Assembly (NCBI GenBank): GCA_024516035.1
Contig: CM044962.1
Span: forward strand, 9,133,595-9,197,594
Length of the DNA: 64,000 nt
Origin: Bactericera cockerelli
Lineage: Eukaryota; Arthropoda; Insecta; Hemiptera; Triozidae
Direction of reading: 5' to 3'
This document shows positions 9,498-21,259 of this stretch, in pieces. Within the stretch, counting starts at the first letter, position 1. Each line of letters opens with the position of its first letter. Both the position numbers and the translations under genes were made by a program. The notes beneath the pieces are model-generated. The model did not search any database and had not been told where the DNA came from. It worked only from the letters and a program-made list of their open reading frames with translations.

Positions 9498-10826
9498 GCA
9501 GCCGTGCTGATTGCTCAGGAGAAGTACGAGGAGGCGTGGGACCTGCTGCAGGACACGAGTGCTGACTCGGAAGACACGCTGATCAACAACATGGTGGCCG
9601 CCGGCCGACTGGGCAAGGGGAACGAGGTGAGCTGAGGTCCTGGGTTCAAATCCCGGTCGCAGCATTTTTTTTTTTTTTTTTTTTTTAATACAGTGGTGAA
9701 ATTGGTCGTATTGAGATGGGTGTACAGATAGACAGTTACTGTCTGAAATATTGTGGCCTCTAGGCGTCTGGGTAAGGGAAAATTAGGCCTCAGATACCAA
9801 TCTGATTTTGTACAACTTTCTTGTGTTTATGTATTTATGTTAAAATGTGTAAATTTAATTGTACAAATAAAGGCTAGTCACATTTACATTTACATTATTA
9901 TTTTTAAATACAGTGATGGAATAATTGTAATGAGACAGGTGTACAGATAGACAGTTACGTCATGAATCAGAAATATAGTGGCCTCTGGGCGTCTGGGTAA
10001 GGGAAAATCACAGAGCACTAGAGCCTGACTTGAGGGAGATAGTCTGGCTTATCTTAACTTTAACCTTTATTTATAATTTGGCCCTACGGCGTATAATCTG
10101 CAAGGTTTAAAGCCTATTTGAATGTCCTTTTATGCCAATGTCCTGTTTTATTTGAGTCTAGTTTTATAATTTGTTTTATAAGTCTAGCTGGGTGACTATA
10201 AACAGAGAGTAGACCAGCAGTCTGGCTGGGGTACTATAAACAGGGAGGAGACCAGCAGTCTGGTTGGGGACTATAAACAGGGAGTACACTAGCGGTCTAG
10301 CTGGGGGACTATACACAGCATTGCGGCTTGGTTCTGAGGGCCCTTGTCAATCATTAGCCTCCTTCTAAAGACAGTGGTAGAAGTGCTGAGTCATTCCTCC
10401 ACTGTCTGGCTACCATCGTTATATTATTAATATTTAATTTTTACCATTATTTGTCTTTATATATGTTCTACTAATAAAGAGTTTCTAAATAAATAAATCG
10501 TTCACGATGACGCCACCCTATGGTGATGATTTATAATTTGACACTGAAGAAAGAAGATGTTTTAAATGAAATATATATATCAATTAAAATTTAAAAAAAA
10601 AGATAAATAGATCAAGAGCTAATAAAAAAAAAAAAAAAAAAATTGGCCCCTACTTTGGATGATCTGGAAGGATTAAACCAATTTGAATGTCCTGTTTTGG
10701 TTTCAGGTGTACAACCGAATCCTCAGTCAACTCCAGGAGATTCCAGTGAAGGGCAAATATTTGCATCACTACCAGGAGAAAGCCAAAGACTTCGATAGTT
10801 TGGTGGCAATCTATGCTGCCAAATGA
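9498..10826 (+). CDS. COPE: Coatomer subunit epsilon, last two exons
   Basis: Epsilon-COP is a helical-repeat subunit of the COPI coat that stabilises alpha-COP in Golgi-to-ER vesicles. Exon 9498-9626 follows a TTTCAG acceptor and ends at GTGAGC. It encodes 43 residues including AAVLIAQEKYEEAWDLLQ and RLGKGNE. Exon 10707-10826 follows TTTCAG and encodes VYNRILSQLQ, then YQEKAKDFDSLVAIYAAK and a TGA stop. Both exons are in phase 0. The pattern (amphipathic repeat, then LSQL, then YQ-K-x-DFD-LV-YA at the terminus) matches the C-terminus of metazoan COPE as I know it. The earlier exons (over 200 residues) are not visible in 4.8-9.4 kb; they may lie in unrecognised short exons or this may be a 3' partial copy. 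The reading frame is clean and both splice sites are good, so a working gene is likely. The intron (9627-10706) is filled with repeats. Confidence 0.85.
9681..10015 (+). repeat. Direct duplication of about 100 bp in COPE intron
   Basis: TACAGATAGACAGTTAC ... GGCGTCTGGGTAAGGG occurs at about 9690-9785 and 9908-10008, with a LINE-like AT-rich insert between. Confidence 0.65.
10185..10325 (+). repeat. Tandem repeat of about 45-60 bp, roughly three units
   Basis: Units contain AGTCTGGCTGGGGTACTATA then AACAGGGAG. Related sequence appears at 24795 and, inverted, at 25275-25390 and 39300-39370. Confidence 0.6.
10327..10540 (+). repeat. Dispersed repeat interrupted by a LINE tail
   Basis: The same sequence as 3785-3905, split after CATCGTT by about 77 bp ending (AAAT)n. 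ATCGTT is repeated at the rejoining point, which fits a target duplication. Confidence 0.6.
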
Positions 10827-10966
10827 CAGCACTATGCGAAATGATCACTTGGTGTCAATCAATGCTGTAATTACACATTACAGGAATAATCGGTTATGTG
10901 AAAAATGCTTCAAAAGTTAACGTTTCTATCATTTATGTGTATGAAGTACGATATTTTGTCATGAAA

Positions 10967-11065
10967 GGAAAAATTCATGCACTGGGTGAGATTCGAACCA
11001 ACGGATCCCTACGCTACCTGGATTACCAGACTAGCGCGTTAACCACTTGACTACCATTACCAGAC
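10967..11065 (-). mobile_element. SINE family B, head only
   Basis: TGCACTGGGTGAGATTCGAACCAACGGATC reads on the minus strand as the head and B box; the body is missing. Confidence 0.7.
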
Positions 11066-11097
11066 AATTTAACTCTTGAGCATCGTGAAAAATGTAT

Positions 11098-11347
11098 GCG
11101 AAATGCTTTTGTCATAAATAAAAATATATATTTATCATTCCAATTTCAAAATTTATTCATTTATATCTTACATGTCTTTAAAAACAGTCAAAAGAAAATA
11201 TAAAATTGAATTGAATACCTATGCGAAATGCCTATGTCATAAATAAAAATATATGTTTATCATTCCAAATTCAAAATTTATTCATTTATATATCACATCT
11301 CTTCTAAGAGCAATCAAAAGAAAATATAAAACCGAATTAAATACCTA
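11098..11347 (+). repeat. Tandem duplication of the putative COPE poly(A) region
   Basis: Two adjacent units of 125 bp (11098-11222 and 11223-11347) are similar along their length. Each contains AATAAA (11117 and 11242) about 290 and 415 bp after the COPE stop. The first or second signal probably ends the COPE transcript. Confidence 0.7.
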
Positions 11348-11504
11348 TCCAAGCGCTTGGGAGGTGCGCGACACCAATGTAGAATTAAAAAATGTATTGC
11401 TCATTGCATATTTCATAAATAACAGGCGTTCATAAAAAATTTTTGTCCGTAATTGAAGATAAAATCTGGGTATGGGTACTGAATAACTTAGGTATATTAG
11501 TTTT

Positions 11505-11690
11505 TTAATTTAATTTATTCTTTATTGACGGGTCAAGTCCATAAAAATATGTATGTACACTGTACATTGATTACATAAAACAATATAAAATAAGAAAATT
11601 TAAAAGGCAAGTAAAATATCACAGTTAAAACGTAGAGAATCAAGTTGACATATTACAAGTACCTATATAAAAAGCCAGCGTAAATGACAC
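11505..11690 (-). mobile_element. Possible LINE 3' tail
   Basis: TTAATTTAATTTATTCTTTA followed by GACGGGTCAAGTCC resembles a reversed LINE end with a (TTAAA)n tail; weak. Confidence 0.3.
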
Positions 11691-11780
11691 ATTCAATACA
11701 CCTTCTCAGCCAATGACTGATGTTAAGCAAAGACCAACATGGTGAGGACATGGATTGGTGACCGTTGTGGTTTCAAATCC
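11690..11780 (+). mobile_element. 5S-like SINE head fragment
   Basis: ACTGATGTTAAGCAAAGACC followed by GGATTGGTGACCG resembles 5S rRNA boxes A and C. Only the head is visible. Confidence 0.4.
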
Positions 11781-11842
11781 ATCCATGGTCATCTAGTCAA
11801 TCATCTAGCTAGCTATTCACGGCTTGCCAAGCACATGGTGAA

Positions 11843-12012
11843 TAATAATAATAATATCGCCTTATTTATACTGCCCGATAAGGATTAATAAGTCCCATTA
11901 TTCCAGCAGTAAGCCCAAGACGTGTTATTATGTGGTAAAAATCCCAAATGGGATTATAACTTGTCTTGTACCGGCTGAGTTTCGAACCCGCGACCTCTGT
12001 AATCTCTGGATT
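11843..12012 (-). mobile_element. SINE family A, head incomplete
   Basis: The tail, body and B box (GGTTTCGAACCCGCGACC region, minus strand) are present. The sequence leaves the family before the A box. Confidence 0.75.
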
Positions 12013-12119
12013 CACAGAGGTCGGGTGAATTCGACAGTGTGTTATGACCATATACTTGAAAGCAGGCGCGGCTGGTGGGAAAATATGTCAGGAGTGCTGC
12101 CACATAAACCGGACTAAGA

Positions 12120-12975
12120 TGGGATTTATAGAGTCGCTCTTTCAGTATCTAAAGAGTTCGAGTTTGTTTACAATCCTAATCATAATAATTATGCATTAAT
12201 TATTCTAGAAATGTGTGATGATTTTCAATGTGTACGCTGTACGAGCTAGGACTTGAGAAAATTATCTCTTTTTTCCTATTACATACTGAATTAACTTAAA
12301 TACTAAATAGATAAAAATATTAACTGACATATCATGTCCTAAACTACCCACACTAAGAAAATCAGTGATTTCCTTGTTTTGTGGTTTCTTCTTGGTTTTC
12401 TTGTTAGTTTACTGAACATGTAGGTATTCAGATGTATAATAATGTCTTTGAATTTTTAAAGAAAAAAGTAGAAGAACAAATCTACTACACATAATGTGTG
12501 TACAGGTACAATGTACTTGTACATACCTGTATAGAAAGAGTTCATACTAAAACTCTTTATACCTAACCTTTGATAACGCCGCGCGCCGCTCTGATATTAA
12601 ATATCTAATAAAATAGGTATTATTAAATGATCAATCTGAGTAGTTTCAAAGGAGACAAAGAATATTCATTCTTACAGATACAAGTAGTACCATTGACTGG
12701 TAAAATATAGAAGACAGGTTGTTACCAATGGCCACAATAGCGTCGTATTGAATGATTTGGACCGATCAAAATAGTAAATGGCGGTCCCATTGAAGCCATT
12801 TTTACGTAAAGGGTCTTTACCGTCGTACTGGGAGCCTGTGTATCAAATTCCATGTTTCTTCTCAATCTTTCCGACATTCTTGATTTCTTTGGGTGGGTTT
12901 TACAATCAGTTTGAAAATGAACTTGGAATCCACTCAAAAAAATTCTCGTAAAGTTGCGTCGTTTTACAATACATT
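12120..12975. other. No recognised gene
   Basis: AT-rich and without repeat matches to about 12720. A 95-codon minus frame at 12722-13009 has no recognisable motif, and its first codons overlap a LINE tail, so I do not call it a gene. Confidence 0.45.
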
Positions 12976-13165
12976 TCTTGCGTTGGGTGAAAGAGATTGC
13001 CAAAGGCAATAACCTCGTCCTTTAGTTAGGACATATATTATGTTTATTATTTTTTTCTTTATTTTTTCTCTTTTTACTTCTCTTATGTTGTATATTAGTT
13101 TGTAATTATCTGTGTTGTACATAATATGTCCGATAAATAAAGTGTAAATAAATAAATAAATTGCG
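12975..13165 (+). mobile_element. LINE 3' tail
   Basis: GTTGGGTGAAAGAGATTGCC, AATAACCTCGTCCTTTAGTT and ATAATATGTCCGATAAATAA precede an (AAAT)n tail. Confidence 0.6.
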
Positions 13166-13187
13166 ATAGATATTAGATAATTTAAAT

Positions 13188-13330
13188 TTTACCGACCTCA
13201 GTAGCCCAATTCATGAGGCGGCGGACTCGTAACCTGGAGGTCGATGGTTCGAGTCCCGAGCACAGCTTTTATATATGTAGTTGTTGTTGTAACCAGTTTG
13301 TCTACAGGAGGGAGAGTGATGTGGTCTCCA
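13188..13330 (+). mobile_element. SINE family E
   Basis: CCGACCTCAGTAGCCCAATT head, then GGCGGACTCGTAACCTGGAG and B box GGTTCGAGTCC. The 3' part diverges after 13265. Confidence 0.6.
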
Positions 13331-13860
13331 GACTCCAGACAACTTAAGTTGAAAAATTGGCTCGTCCTGATTTCTGATTGAAAATCGAAACGTATTAGAT
13401 TGAACAAAAGATCAAAAACTCAACAATACTGAAAGCTGAGCTTGAAAACTGAAATAATAAAACAAATGCAACTCAACACCTACCCATTACTCGGTAATTC
13501 TATTGGGCTTCACTTTACACCCCTCAGTAATTTCTCCCCTTGTAACCTCTTGGGAAGGGCGGGGGGGGGAGGGAGGGGGGACTCAAGGGGGTGTCACCCC
13601 ATCCCCTCATACATTATCGGAGCTAATACAATTTGTAACACTTATCTAAAGCGCTATCCCCCCGCTCCAGAAAATCAAGAGCTTTCATGAGCAGCTTTTA
13701 ACACATCTCTTTGTGCCGATCAAAAGCAGACAAAAGCCAATTCTCGTGGAACGGCTTCTTCTCAAGCTCTCACTGCTTGCGAAAGCACTTTCGTTCAAAT
13801 CTAATTTCCTGAAGAATTTTAACCCGTCGGGAGGAAGGTGAGAAGGGCGCTACGACAAAT
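13331..13860. other. No recognised gene
   Basis: Contains a G-rich tract (13556-13600). No coding or repeat signal I can support. Confidence 0.4.
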
Positions 13861-13862
13861 CC

Positions 13863-14680
13863 TTTTCAATTCAATTCAATTTATTTATTGTGAAAAATAT
13901 TTCAATACAAAAAGTATGTGTTTCACATTAAAGAGATTATAGATACAGAAATTATATAATCTAGGAAAAAAAAAAAAAAAAATATTATACTAAAGGAATA
14001 CTTAAAACAAAAAAGTTTAAGCTTAAAAAAAATAGCATAAACAAAAAAGATCTATTTTGTTTCCCGTAGAACGAGAGAAAGAGGAAGAAACAGAAAGGGG
14101 TAGAGGAGGAAGGATAGAAAACAATGTCCGTCATAGTTGGTCCAGAATATCTTGAAAAGAGTAAGGAACCATACCTAGGAGATGGCTTTTTACCGCCTCC
14201 TTGAACCCAGATCTAGGTAGGGACTTGTACTCCTCTGATAGCTTGTTGTAGAAAATAACACCTTGTTTGAGGAAAGAACGACCAAACATTTTGTGACTAC
14301 TGATGACTAAATTGTTTTTGTTTCTTGTGTTATAATTATGAATATCACAATGTCTGGTCAGCTTATCAGAGTTTTTATGCAAGAGTACACAAGAATCCAA
14401 AACAACCTGAGCATAGAAAGTGAGAATTTTTTCCCTCTGAAAAACAGGTTTACAAGAAACGGTTCTTTTGAGATTGAAGATGGAGCGAACCGCACGTTTC
14501 TGAAGAATAAAGATCTCCTGGCAACCAACAGAAAACCCCCAATAAATACATCCATAGCTCATCACACTATGGAAGTAGCCATGATATGCCAACAGCGCTG
14601 CCTTGGATCCCACGTTCTTATTCACAGATCTAACTGCGAAGGCTGCAGAGGCTAGCTTTTGACAAAGTATAGAGATCAAG
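13863..14680 (-). mobile_element. 5'-truncated LINE with reverse-transcriptase C-terminus
   Basis: An uninterrupted 182-codon minus frame (14679-14131) encodes the region after the reverse-transcriptase core. It includes AAFAVRSVNKNVGSKAALLA, SYGCIYWGFS and QKRAVRSIFNLK, then the C-terminal YNTRNKNNL and FYNKLSEEYKSLP. The 3' untranslated region ends in AATTGAATTGAATTG repeats at 13863-13880. The endonuclease and catalytic domain are missing, typical of 5' truncation. Jockey/CR1-like by general pattern; the clade is not assigned. Confidence 0.8.
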
Positions 14681-15650
14681 CAAAACGCTAGTTTTGCAAC
14701 GCCAAGATAAACAAAACGAGCGTGCTATACTTACGCTAAACCGAGTTCGTATGTATTTTCTTTTGTAATTTTGACCTTCTTAAATAAAACTTCTTAATCT
14801 TTTTTCTTCATATTCGTGTTTTCCTCGTCGAATAGAAGATGACTACTTTTTATTTGACCTTTTTCTGACACCCCTAACCGCTTTTACGAGCACCCCCAAA
14901 ATTAGTAAAAGATTCATACTTTATTTTTTTTTTTTCCGCATTCGACTTACCACGGGCATATGGTTCAAGTTAAAATTATGACATTTTGGTTATGGGTTCT
15001 TAATGCTTGCAGCTCGAGGTTTTAACAAAAAAAAAACTTCCGCGGTCACTCGGCGGCGCTTTGGCGGTATTGCCTGTATCTCAAATGCGGGTGATAATAG
15101 AAAACTGAAACTTTGTATGTTTATTATTTGACCAATTTACAGCTTTTTTTATTCTGTGTAATTTTTTTTATAACTATAACCATTTATGAGTTATAACATT
15201 TTTTGTTGATTTTTGACGTTCACCGACTTTTCTTCACGTAATCACATGTATCGCTATTAAGGCTTTATTCTATCGAGCTGAAACTTTCAGAACATATTCC
15301 TGAGTCTTGTCAGATGATTCCTCGTCAGAATAGCCGTCTTCAAAAAATGTACGGTTTTTGAGTTATAAGCTCCTTAAGTCATTGGTAGCGCACAATATAA
15401 TTTCGATTAGAGTACCTATGTTCTCCGAGTATCAGAGCTCAGGGATTCCTCAAATGAAATATACGTAATGGCTGTGTTTGCTGCCTTTCTTTCTTCGATC
15501 TTTTTTAGGTTATTTGGTCTTGTAGATGAATGTATTTTTCTTCGTCTAGCTTTTTTTAAAGATATGAGTGAGATTATTCAATAAAATATCTAATATCTCT
15601 AACAATATCATATTGAAAATACCTACTTGATCTAATGCACATAATAATTA
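14664..15650. other. No gene; dispersed unknown repeat
   Basis: 14664-14750 (AGCAAAACGCTAGTTTTGCA...) recurs inverted at 32917-32990. The remainder to 15650 is AT-rich with no supported feature. Confidence 0.45.
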
Positions 15651-15659
15651 TGTATGATT

Positions 15660-15949
15660 TTATTTGTGGTGAAGCACAAGGCCTCTTCACAATTTTTTGT
15701 GGGTAGCGCTGCATTACTAAGAGCCTCCTTCACATTTCGAATTATTCTATTACATTAATTTCTTTTTACTCTGGTAATGCCGCCACTGGTCGTTACTCAT
15801 ACAAGTAACTACACATTTTTCCTCACGAGGTATGAGTGGACCCCAAACATCCAAGTACAGAGCAGAAAAATTCCTGCCCCGCTGGGAATCGAACCCAGGT
15901 CACAATGTGTGCAATGCCTAGCGCGCTAACTCACTCTGCCACGGTGACT
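15660..15949 (-). mobile_element. tRNA-derived SINE, family C, full length
   Basis: The minus-strand head AGTCACCGTGGCAGAGTGAG and B box GGTTCGATTCC are followed by ACTCATACCTCGTGAGG and a 3' end AAGAGGCCTTGTGCTTCACC. Confidence 0.85.
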
Positions 15950-16920
15950 ACTTAATGTATATAATATAATTTGTAATGTATAAAAAACTAAAACAATTAG
16001 GTATAGAGTACTCCATTAAAATAATGTACGATGTACGAGGCTATAAAAAAAAACACACACAACGAGTATTTACTTGTTAAAGTCATCTTAAGTTTTAGTA
16101 TTTTGAAAATATGTAGGCCTGCAAGCCGAGATTCGGCGATTTGAGTTTTGTTTGACAATATCGCATCAACCATACGGAAAATTCAGATCCTCGGAGAATT
16201 GAGATCCTCCCTAAGCAATCTAAGCATGCATACATAACACACATACATAACGGGAATAGTTAATGTAAAAACAATTTCACGAAATTTCGTTGTTACGCAT
16301 TTGATTTCTGAGAATTACCGATCCATAAAAATGCTTGACTTTACATAACTAAACACAATAGAAGGGTAAACAAATCATAAAAGATTATTCCAATCGGTAT
16401 CTGTGTATAGTACCTACTTTTTTGCGAAAAAAACCAAAAGAGAACTGGTTTTCTTTTGTTGTTTCATTGACCGATGATACTATAGTATAAATCCATTTCA
16501 TTATGATAGTTGAGAATCATCACGACAAAATACGAGAACCAATCAGATTCCAGAATATCTTACAATGTTGCAGTCCTAAAAATATCTATTTTCAGTACAC
16601 TCTCTCACTCGTTGCGATTAAAAGGAGCTCTACTATACAAAGGTCGGAAGGGTACGTTTGGTGCAGGTAATATTTAAAAGTTTTCGCAAATGTTTGACCT
16701 GGTTCACAGTGCATGGATTACATAATAAATATAATATTTACTTCTTCATTTTTCTATTGTTTATATTTAGATTGTTTTATAAACATGTAGCTACCTACTA
16801 CCTAAATAATTAAAATGGTTATGATCAGTAGATCAGTCAGTTCTCACTTATATTTGATATGAGGATTGGGCTAATAGCTTTATCCCTCTTATGGAGTAAG
16901 TAAATCATTTTTGTACGTAT
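15950..16920. other. No recognised gene
   Basis: AT-rich, no repeat family match or coding signal seen. Confidence 0.4.
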
Positions 16921-17050
16921 TATCTTTCTTCTTCTTCTTCTTCTTTTACTCTGTCTTATCCCGCTCAAGCAGGGTCGACGTTGTTCAACCTCATGGTTGA
17001 GGTTGATTGGTTTTGGCACATTTTTTTACGGCTGGATGCCTTTCCTAACG
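16921..17050 (-). repeat. Dispersed repeat with (TCT)n and CTTGAGCGGGATAAGACAG
   Basis: Matches 19860-19985 in opposite orientation. It includes AACCTCAACCATGAGGTTG, an internal palindrome, and related fragments occur at 29325, 47470 and 54960. Confidence 0.65.
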
Positions 17051-17154
17051 TCAAGTATTATCTTTCTTAAAAAAAAAAGATGTAGTTTGGTTTTATTATT
17101 AATTTATAGGTAAATGAAAAAATAGTAGTCAAACCTATTAGGAAAAATACAAAT

Positions 17155-17200
17155 AATAATAATATCGTCTTATTTATACTGCCCGATTAGGACTATTAAA
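17155..17200 (-). mobile_element. SINE family A tail fragment
   Basis: AATAATATCGTCTTATTTAT then ACTGCCCGATTAGGAC. Confidence 0.5.
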
Positions 17201-17744
17201 TGAATCACTTCGGTGAAAATCAATGGTTGGGGAAATACACGCAAAATCATGCTGGTATTATTTAGTATTTTAATAATAAAAATTACAATAAAAATCATCA
17301 TACCTATATGTACTGCATCACATAATATTATTACCTAGGTACTTGGTTATCGATCAGAAATTTATGATTTTGAATGTTTGAATCTACATAATATGTAGAT
17401 ACATATATTATATTGTATCAACCTTAAGGTTGAAAGAAAATGTACAAGTAAGTATTGTGCAATGCACCTTCCTGCACTTAAGGTTCTCTACTTCTGTAGT
17501 CTTTGCAGTTTTGGCAACCCTGCCTACGATTTTAATAAGTCATAGCTATCATAATGAAAGGGATATACTGTAGTTGAGTTATTTAGGGTGAACGTGTGAT
17601 ATTCAAAACAATATTGATAAATCATAAGAGAGTTTACCTACTCTTTCTATTTTAGAGAATTTGCTTCATGCGTGTACAGCTGTACACTGTACATAATTTT
17701 TAAAAGTATTTGATTTCCGAATTCATGCAATTTTTTACTTTCCT

Positions 17745-18090
17745 TATCCTATAATATACATTCCTTATTGTCGAAAATTTGGTCTACCCTGTATTTCACA
17801 TTTCTGGACGAATCATAGCCTCAGGATACCATAAAAATTGTTTTCGTCCATTGGTCCGTGCGTCCGCCTGTCTGTGAACGAGATATCTCGAGAACGGTAC
17901 AACCTAGAGACTTAAAATTTGGTATGGAAGTTGATTTTATATACCACACGAATCTTTTAGTGGCAGAAGCTGACTTCTTTTCAACTGATAAGAAAAGTGT
18001 AGTGGTGTCACACCAGTTTATTCTCTTTTTAATTAGTTGTTTTGTAATGCGTTTTCGAACGACTTACCCACTTTGGTAATATTTTGCCGA
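17745..18090 (+). mobile_element. Unclassified dispersed element with TTTACTTTCCTTAT ends
   Basis: The same sequence occurs at 28100-29120 (reverse), 36600-37220, 41150-41770 and 58395-58510. Shared text includes TTTCACATTTCTGGACGAAT and GAGATATCTCGAGAACGGTA. It is noncoding. Confidence 0.6.
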
Positions 18091-18443
18091 AATTAAAAAA
18101 AAAATAATAATAACCGATTGTCCTGAATATCCATACTATCGGATTCCCCATTAATACATGAGGAAAAATTATCACTCAATTTCCGTAACCCACTGGCAGG
18201 ATAGGCCAACCATGGACCAAAAATCCTAAGGAACAACTAGAAAGAAGAAGCCCGGTGTGATAAGCTTAAAGGAAAAAATTAAAGGTGCAATATTTTAGAT
18301 ATATTGTACCGAAGAATAGAGATGATGAGAAAAGAAAAGTTTAAGACACCAATATTTCCAAGGATATACATAGTTAGTTCTACCTTGGTGCTCGTGTGAA
18401 GTTATAGAAAATTGCAAAAAATGTAACCTACCAAAAATATCTG

Positions 18444-18972
18444 ATATCCCCCAAAAATACACTTCGTGTGCAAAAGACGCCAAGAAAGTTAGAATCCTTC
18501 AAATATAATTAATTACCTTAAAATATTTCTAAAAAGGAACTGATATCAAATGAATGCCAAGTTCTCCTAAACTGGAAATCATTTGCCCAGAAAGAAGTCT
18601 CAAGCACAGAAATCAAACTGAGGATTGGACATGACATTTCCCATTAATCTACGATTTACCAACGCTAAAAGTTAACATTAAAAATCTTGGCAAGTTGAAA
18701 GCATTTTTTTAATTTTTGAAACTTGCCAAGATTTTTAATGTTAACTTTTAGCGTTGGTAAATCGTAGATTAATGGGAAATGTCATGTCCAATCCTCAGTT
18801 TGATTTCTGTGCTTGAGACTTCTTTCTGGGCAAATGATTTCCAGTTTAGGAGAACTTGGCATTCATTTGATATCAGTTCCTTTTTAGAAATATTTTAAGG
18901 TAATTAATTATATTTGAAGGATTCTAACTTTCTTGGCGTCTTTTGCACACGAAGTGTATTTTTGGGGGATAT
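18444..18972. repeat. Perfect inverted repeat, 253-bp arms, 23-nt loop
   Basis: Arms are 18444-18696 and 18720-18972. Read through by eye, the reverse complement of the right arm equals the left arm at every position. The flanks differ immediately outside. It has no transposon-like end motif or coding content. Confidence 0.92.
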
Positions 18973-19560
18973 GGGAATTCCATCGCAGCGCTGTGAAGAA
19001 TTTTCGGGTTGTGAAAGAGAGAACTTCAAAATGATAACGTGGATTTTTCAAGACGAAAAATACATTTACATATTTATTGTGTATCTGTGGAGAACCCCTT
19101 AAATTCATCTCATGTCACATCGTCAATTACTACCTTCCTTATATTGGACTACAATATAAACCGCCTGTCCTTTGACTTTCTGAAAAAAAACTACATGAGC
19201 AGCTTTAAAAAAAAAAAAAATACATATTTAAAAAAATTATCAATCGGTTCTCAATTCGGTACACCTCGATTATAGGTAGTTCCGCAAATTTCAGGTCTAT
19301 ATTGGGTAATTCATGCAAGCACTTTGGGACTGAATTTGGTCAGAAGATGCTCAACGGGCCTCAATTTGGCGCCACCGCTTTGACCAAAAACCTTTCGGAA
19401 TTGAAGACTATCACTGAAGAAGACTCACTAACAGAATTTTTGAAAATAATCACCTTTCCCTCGTGAAAATATTAAGATGAAAAACACTAATGACCATGTG
19501 AATTGTAAATATTGCTTAAAGGTTAAAGTGCCTAATTTGGGAGGGAAGTAATGGAGTTCA
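18973..19560. other. No recognised gene
   Basis: Short frames only; no repeat family match. Confidence 0.4.
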
Positions 19561-19563
19561 AGT

Positions 19564-19761
19564 GTCCTGGTAGCTCAATGGTAAAGGCAGCACTCTGTGA
19601 ATCCAGAGATTCCAGAGTTCGTGGGTTCGAAACCCAGCCGGGACATGACAAGTTATCCTCCCATTTGGAATTTTTGCCATGTAATAATTAATATGGCTTA
19701 TTGCTGGAATAATGGGACTTTAATGGTCTTAATCGGCAGTATAAATAAGGCGATATTATTA
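19564..19761 (+). mobile_element. SINE family A, full length
   Basis: GTCCTGGTAGCTCAATGGTA head, GGTTCGAAACC B box and (ATT)n tail. Confidence 0.85.
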
Positions 19762-19990
19762 TTTCCGGCTTTACCCAGGCTGGGTGAGGTTAATGTGGGT
19801 AGCTGGTACGATTCCCAGAGAATGGAGGGTAAAACCCTCGTCCTAATCCAGGACGTTAAATCAAATAAAATCGTTGGCGTTAGGAAGGGCATCCAGCCGT
19901 AAAAAATGTGCCAAAACCAATCAACCTCAACCATGAGGTTGAACAACGTCGATCCTGCTTGAGCGGGATAAGACAGAGTAAAAGATTATT
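19762..19990 (+). mobile_element. Family D body followed by the GAGCGGGATAAG repeat
   Basis: CAGGCTGGGTGAGGTTAATG through AGGACGTTAAATC is family D without its tRNA head. It continues into the dispersed repeat described at 16921. Confidence 0.6.
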
Positions 19991-20394
19991 ATTACAATAC
20001 ATAACAGGAGCTCGAGATGAAACAGAACAGAACTAGGAATACCTACGTCCTACATCCACTTAGCAAGGACACGGGATAGAATCCGGGATACTACTTAACA
20101 CCAGAAGTGGAAGATTTCTCACTCCGATAACATTTCACAAAGACCCAACTGTTACTTCCGGTGCTATGTAAGGATTTTCAAAATTGCATTATCCAACTAA
20201 TTTTCGAAACCATACCTACATCTATTGTATTTCTCTTTATAACTGGAAATACCTTGTAGAATCTTCGCGGTGGTGGTGTGTCGAGCCAAGTACCATAGAC
20301 AGGATGTTAGTTCAGTTTTTCCGGATGTTGCATCCAGTCTGAATGCAACGTTATAATTGTAATTCTATTATTTGAATAAAAAATTTTTTCAGAA

Positions 20395-20467
20395 AACTCT
20401 GGCCCTACCGAGGATTGAACTTAAGATTTCTGGCTCATGGGCACTAGTCGTAACCGTTGCACCGTAA
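20395..20467 (-). mobile_element. tRNA-like SINE head fragment
   Basis: The minus strand reads GGTGCAACGGTTACGACTAG ... GGTTCAATCC, a B box; no body is identified. Confidence 0.35.
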
Positions 20468-20482
20468 ATAACAAAATATAAC

Positions 20483-20700
20483 GTGCACTGGTTGTGAAGT
20501 GGTTAACGCGCTAGTCTGATAATCCAGGTAGCGTAGGGATCCGTTGGTTCGAATCCCACCCAGTGCATGAATTTTTCCTCATTGATTTGAGTTTGTGACC
20601 ATCACATAATAATAAGACTCAGAGTGATGTTAGGTGGTAGAAAATGCTTTGAGCACTAACCTCGCCTGCTGGTTGCCTTCCACTAAAGAGTATTATTATT
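20483..20700 (+). mobile_element. SINE family B, full length
   Basis: GTGCACTGGTTGTGAAGTGG head, GGTTCGAATCC B box, full body and (ATT)n tail. Confidence 0.88.
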
Positions 20701-21054
20701 AAAATTTGTCTTGGTAATTCGGTAACATTGGCAGGTGAGCTTCTCTTGGTTGCAAAATTTGGCGTTTAAAAATAACACCATGTTTCTCGGAGGTTGAATT
20801 GATCTTGTGGTTTTCAGGGCGCGAGATTGCTGCTAAACTCTTACAAAGATTAAATAATATTAATGATAGAGATATGGAACCACTTCAAGTGGTAGCGGTG
20901 TGAGCGAAGGGTGACATAAAAGCATTTCAAGTGGTTAAATTTTACACCTTTACCTTTCTTATGTGGTTTTTTGTGTGTAGGTATAAAGATGCGATCGGAG
21001 CTGCTGGCTTACAATTTTTGGATTTCTTTTCTTCTTTTGGTATATTAATAATAG

Positions 21055-21240
21055 TAGTAATAATAATACCGCCTTACTTATAATTCTGTCTGAGGACTAA
21101 TGAATCCCAATATTCCAGCGGTAAGTTCAAGACGTATTATTATATTTGTGGTGGTTAAAATTCAAAATGGGATGATAACAGCTTGTTATGTCCCGGCTGG
21201 GTTTCGAACTCACCACATCTGGATTACCAGGTTCTGGTAA
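21055..21240 (-). mobile_element. SINE family A, diverged
   Basis: AATAATACCGCCTTACTTAT tail, body and GGGTTTCGAACTC B box; the head is cut. Confidence 0.7.
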
Positions 21241-21259
21241 ATTTTAATCTGAATATACA

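Noticed and set aside
12722..13009. 95-codon minus-strand frame
   Set aside because: No motif or splice context, and it starts inside a LINE tail.
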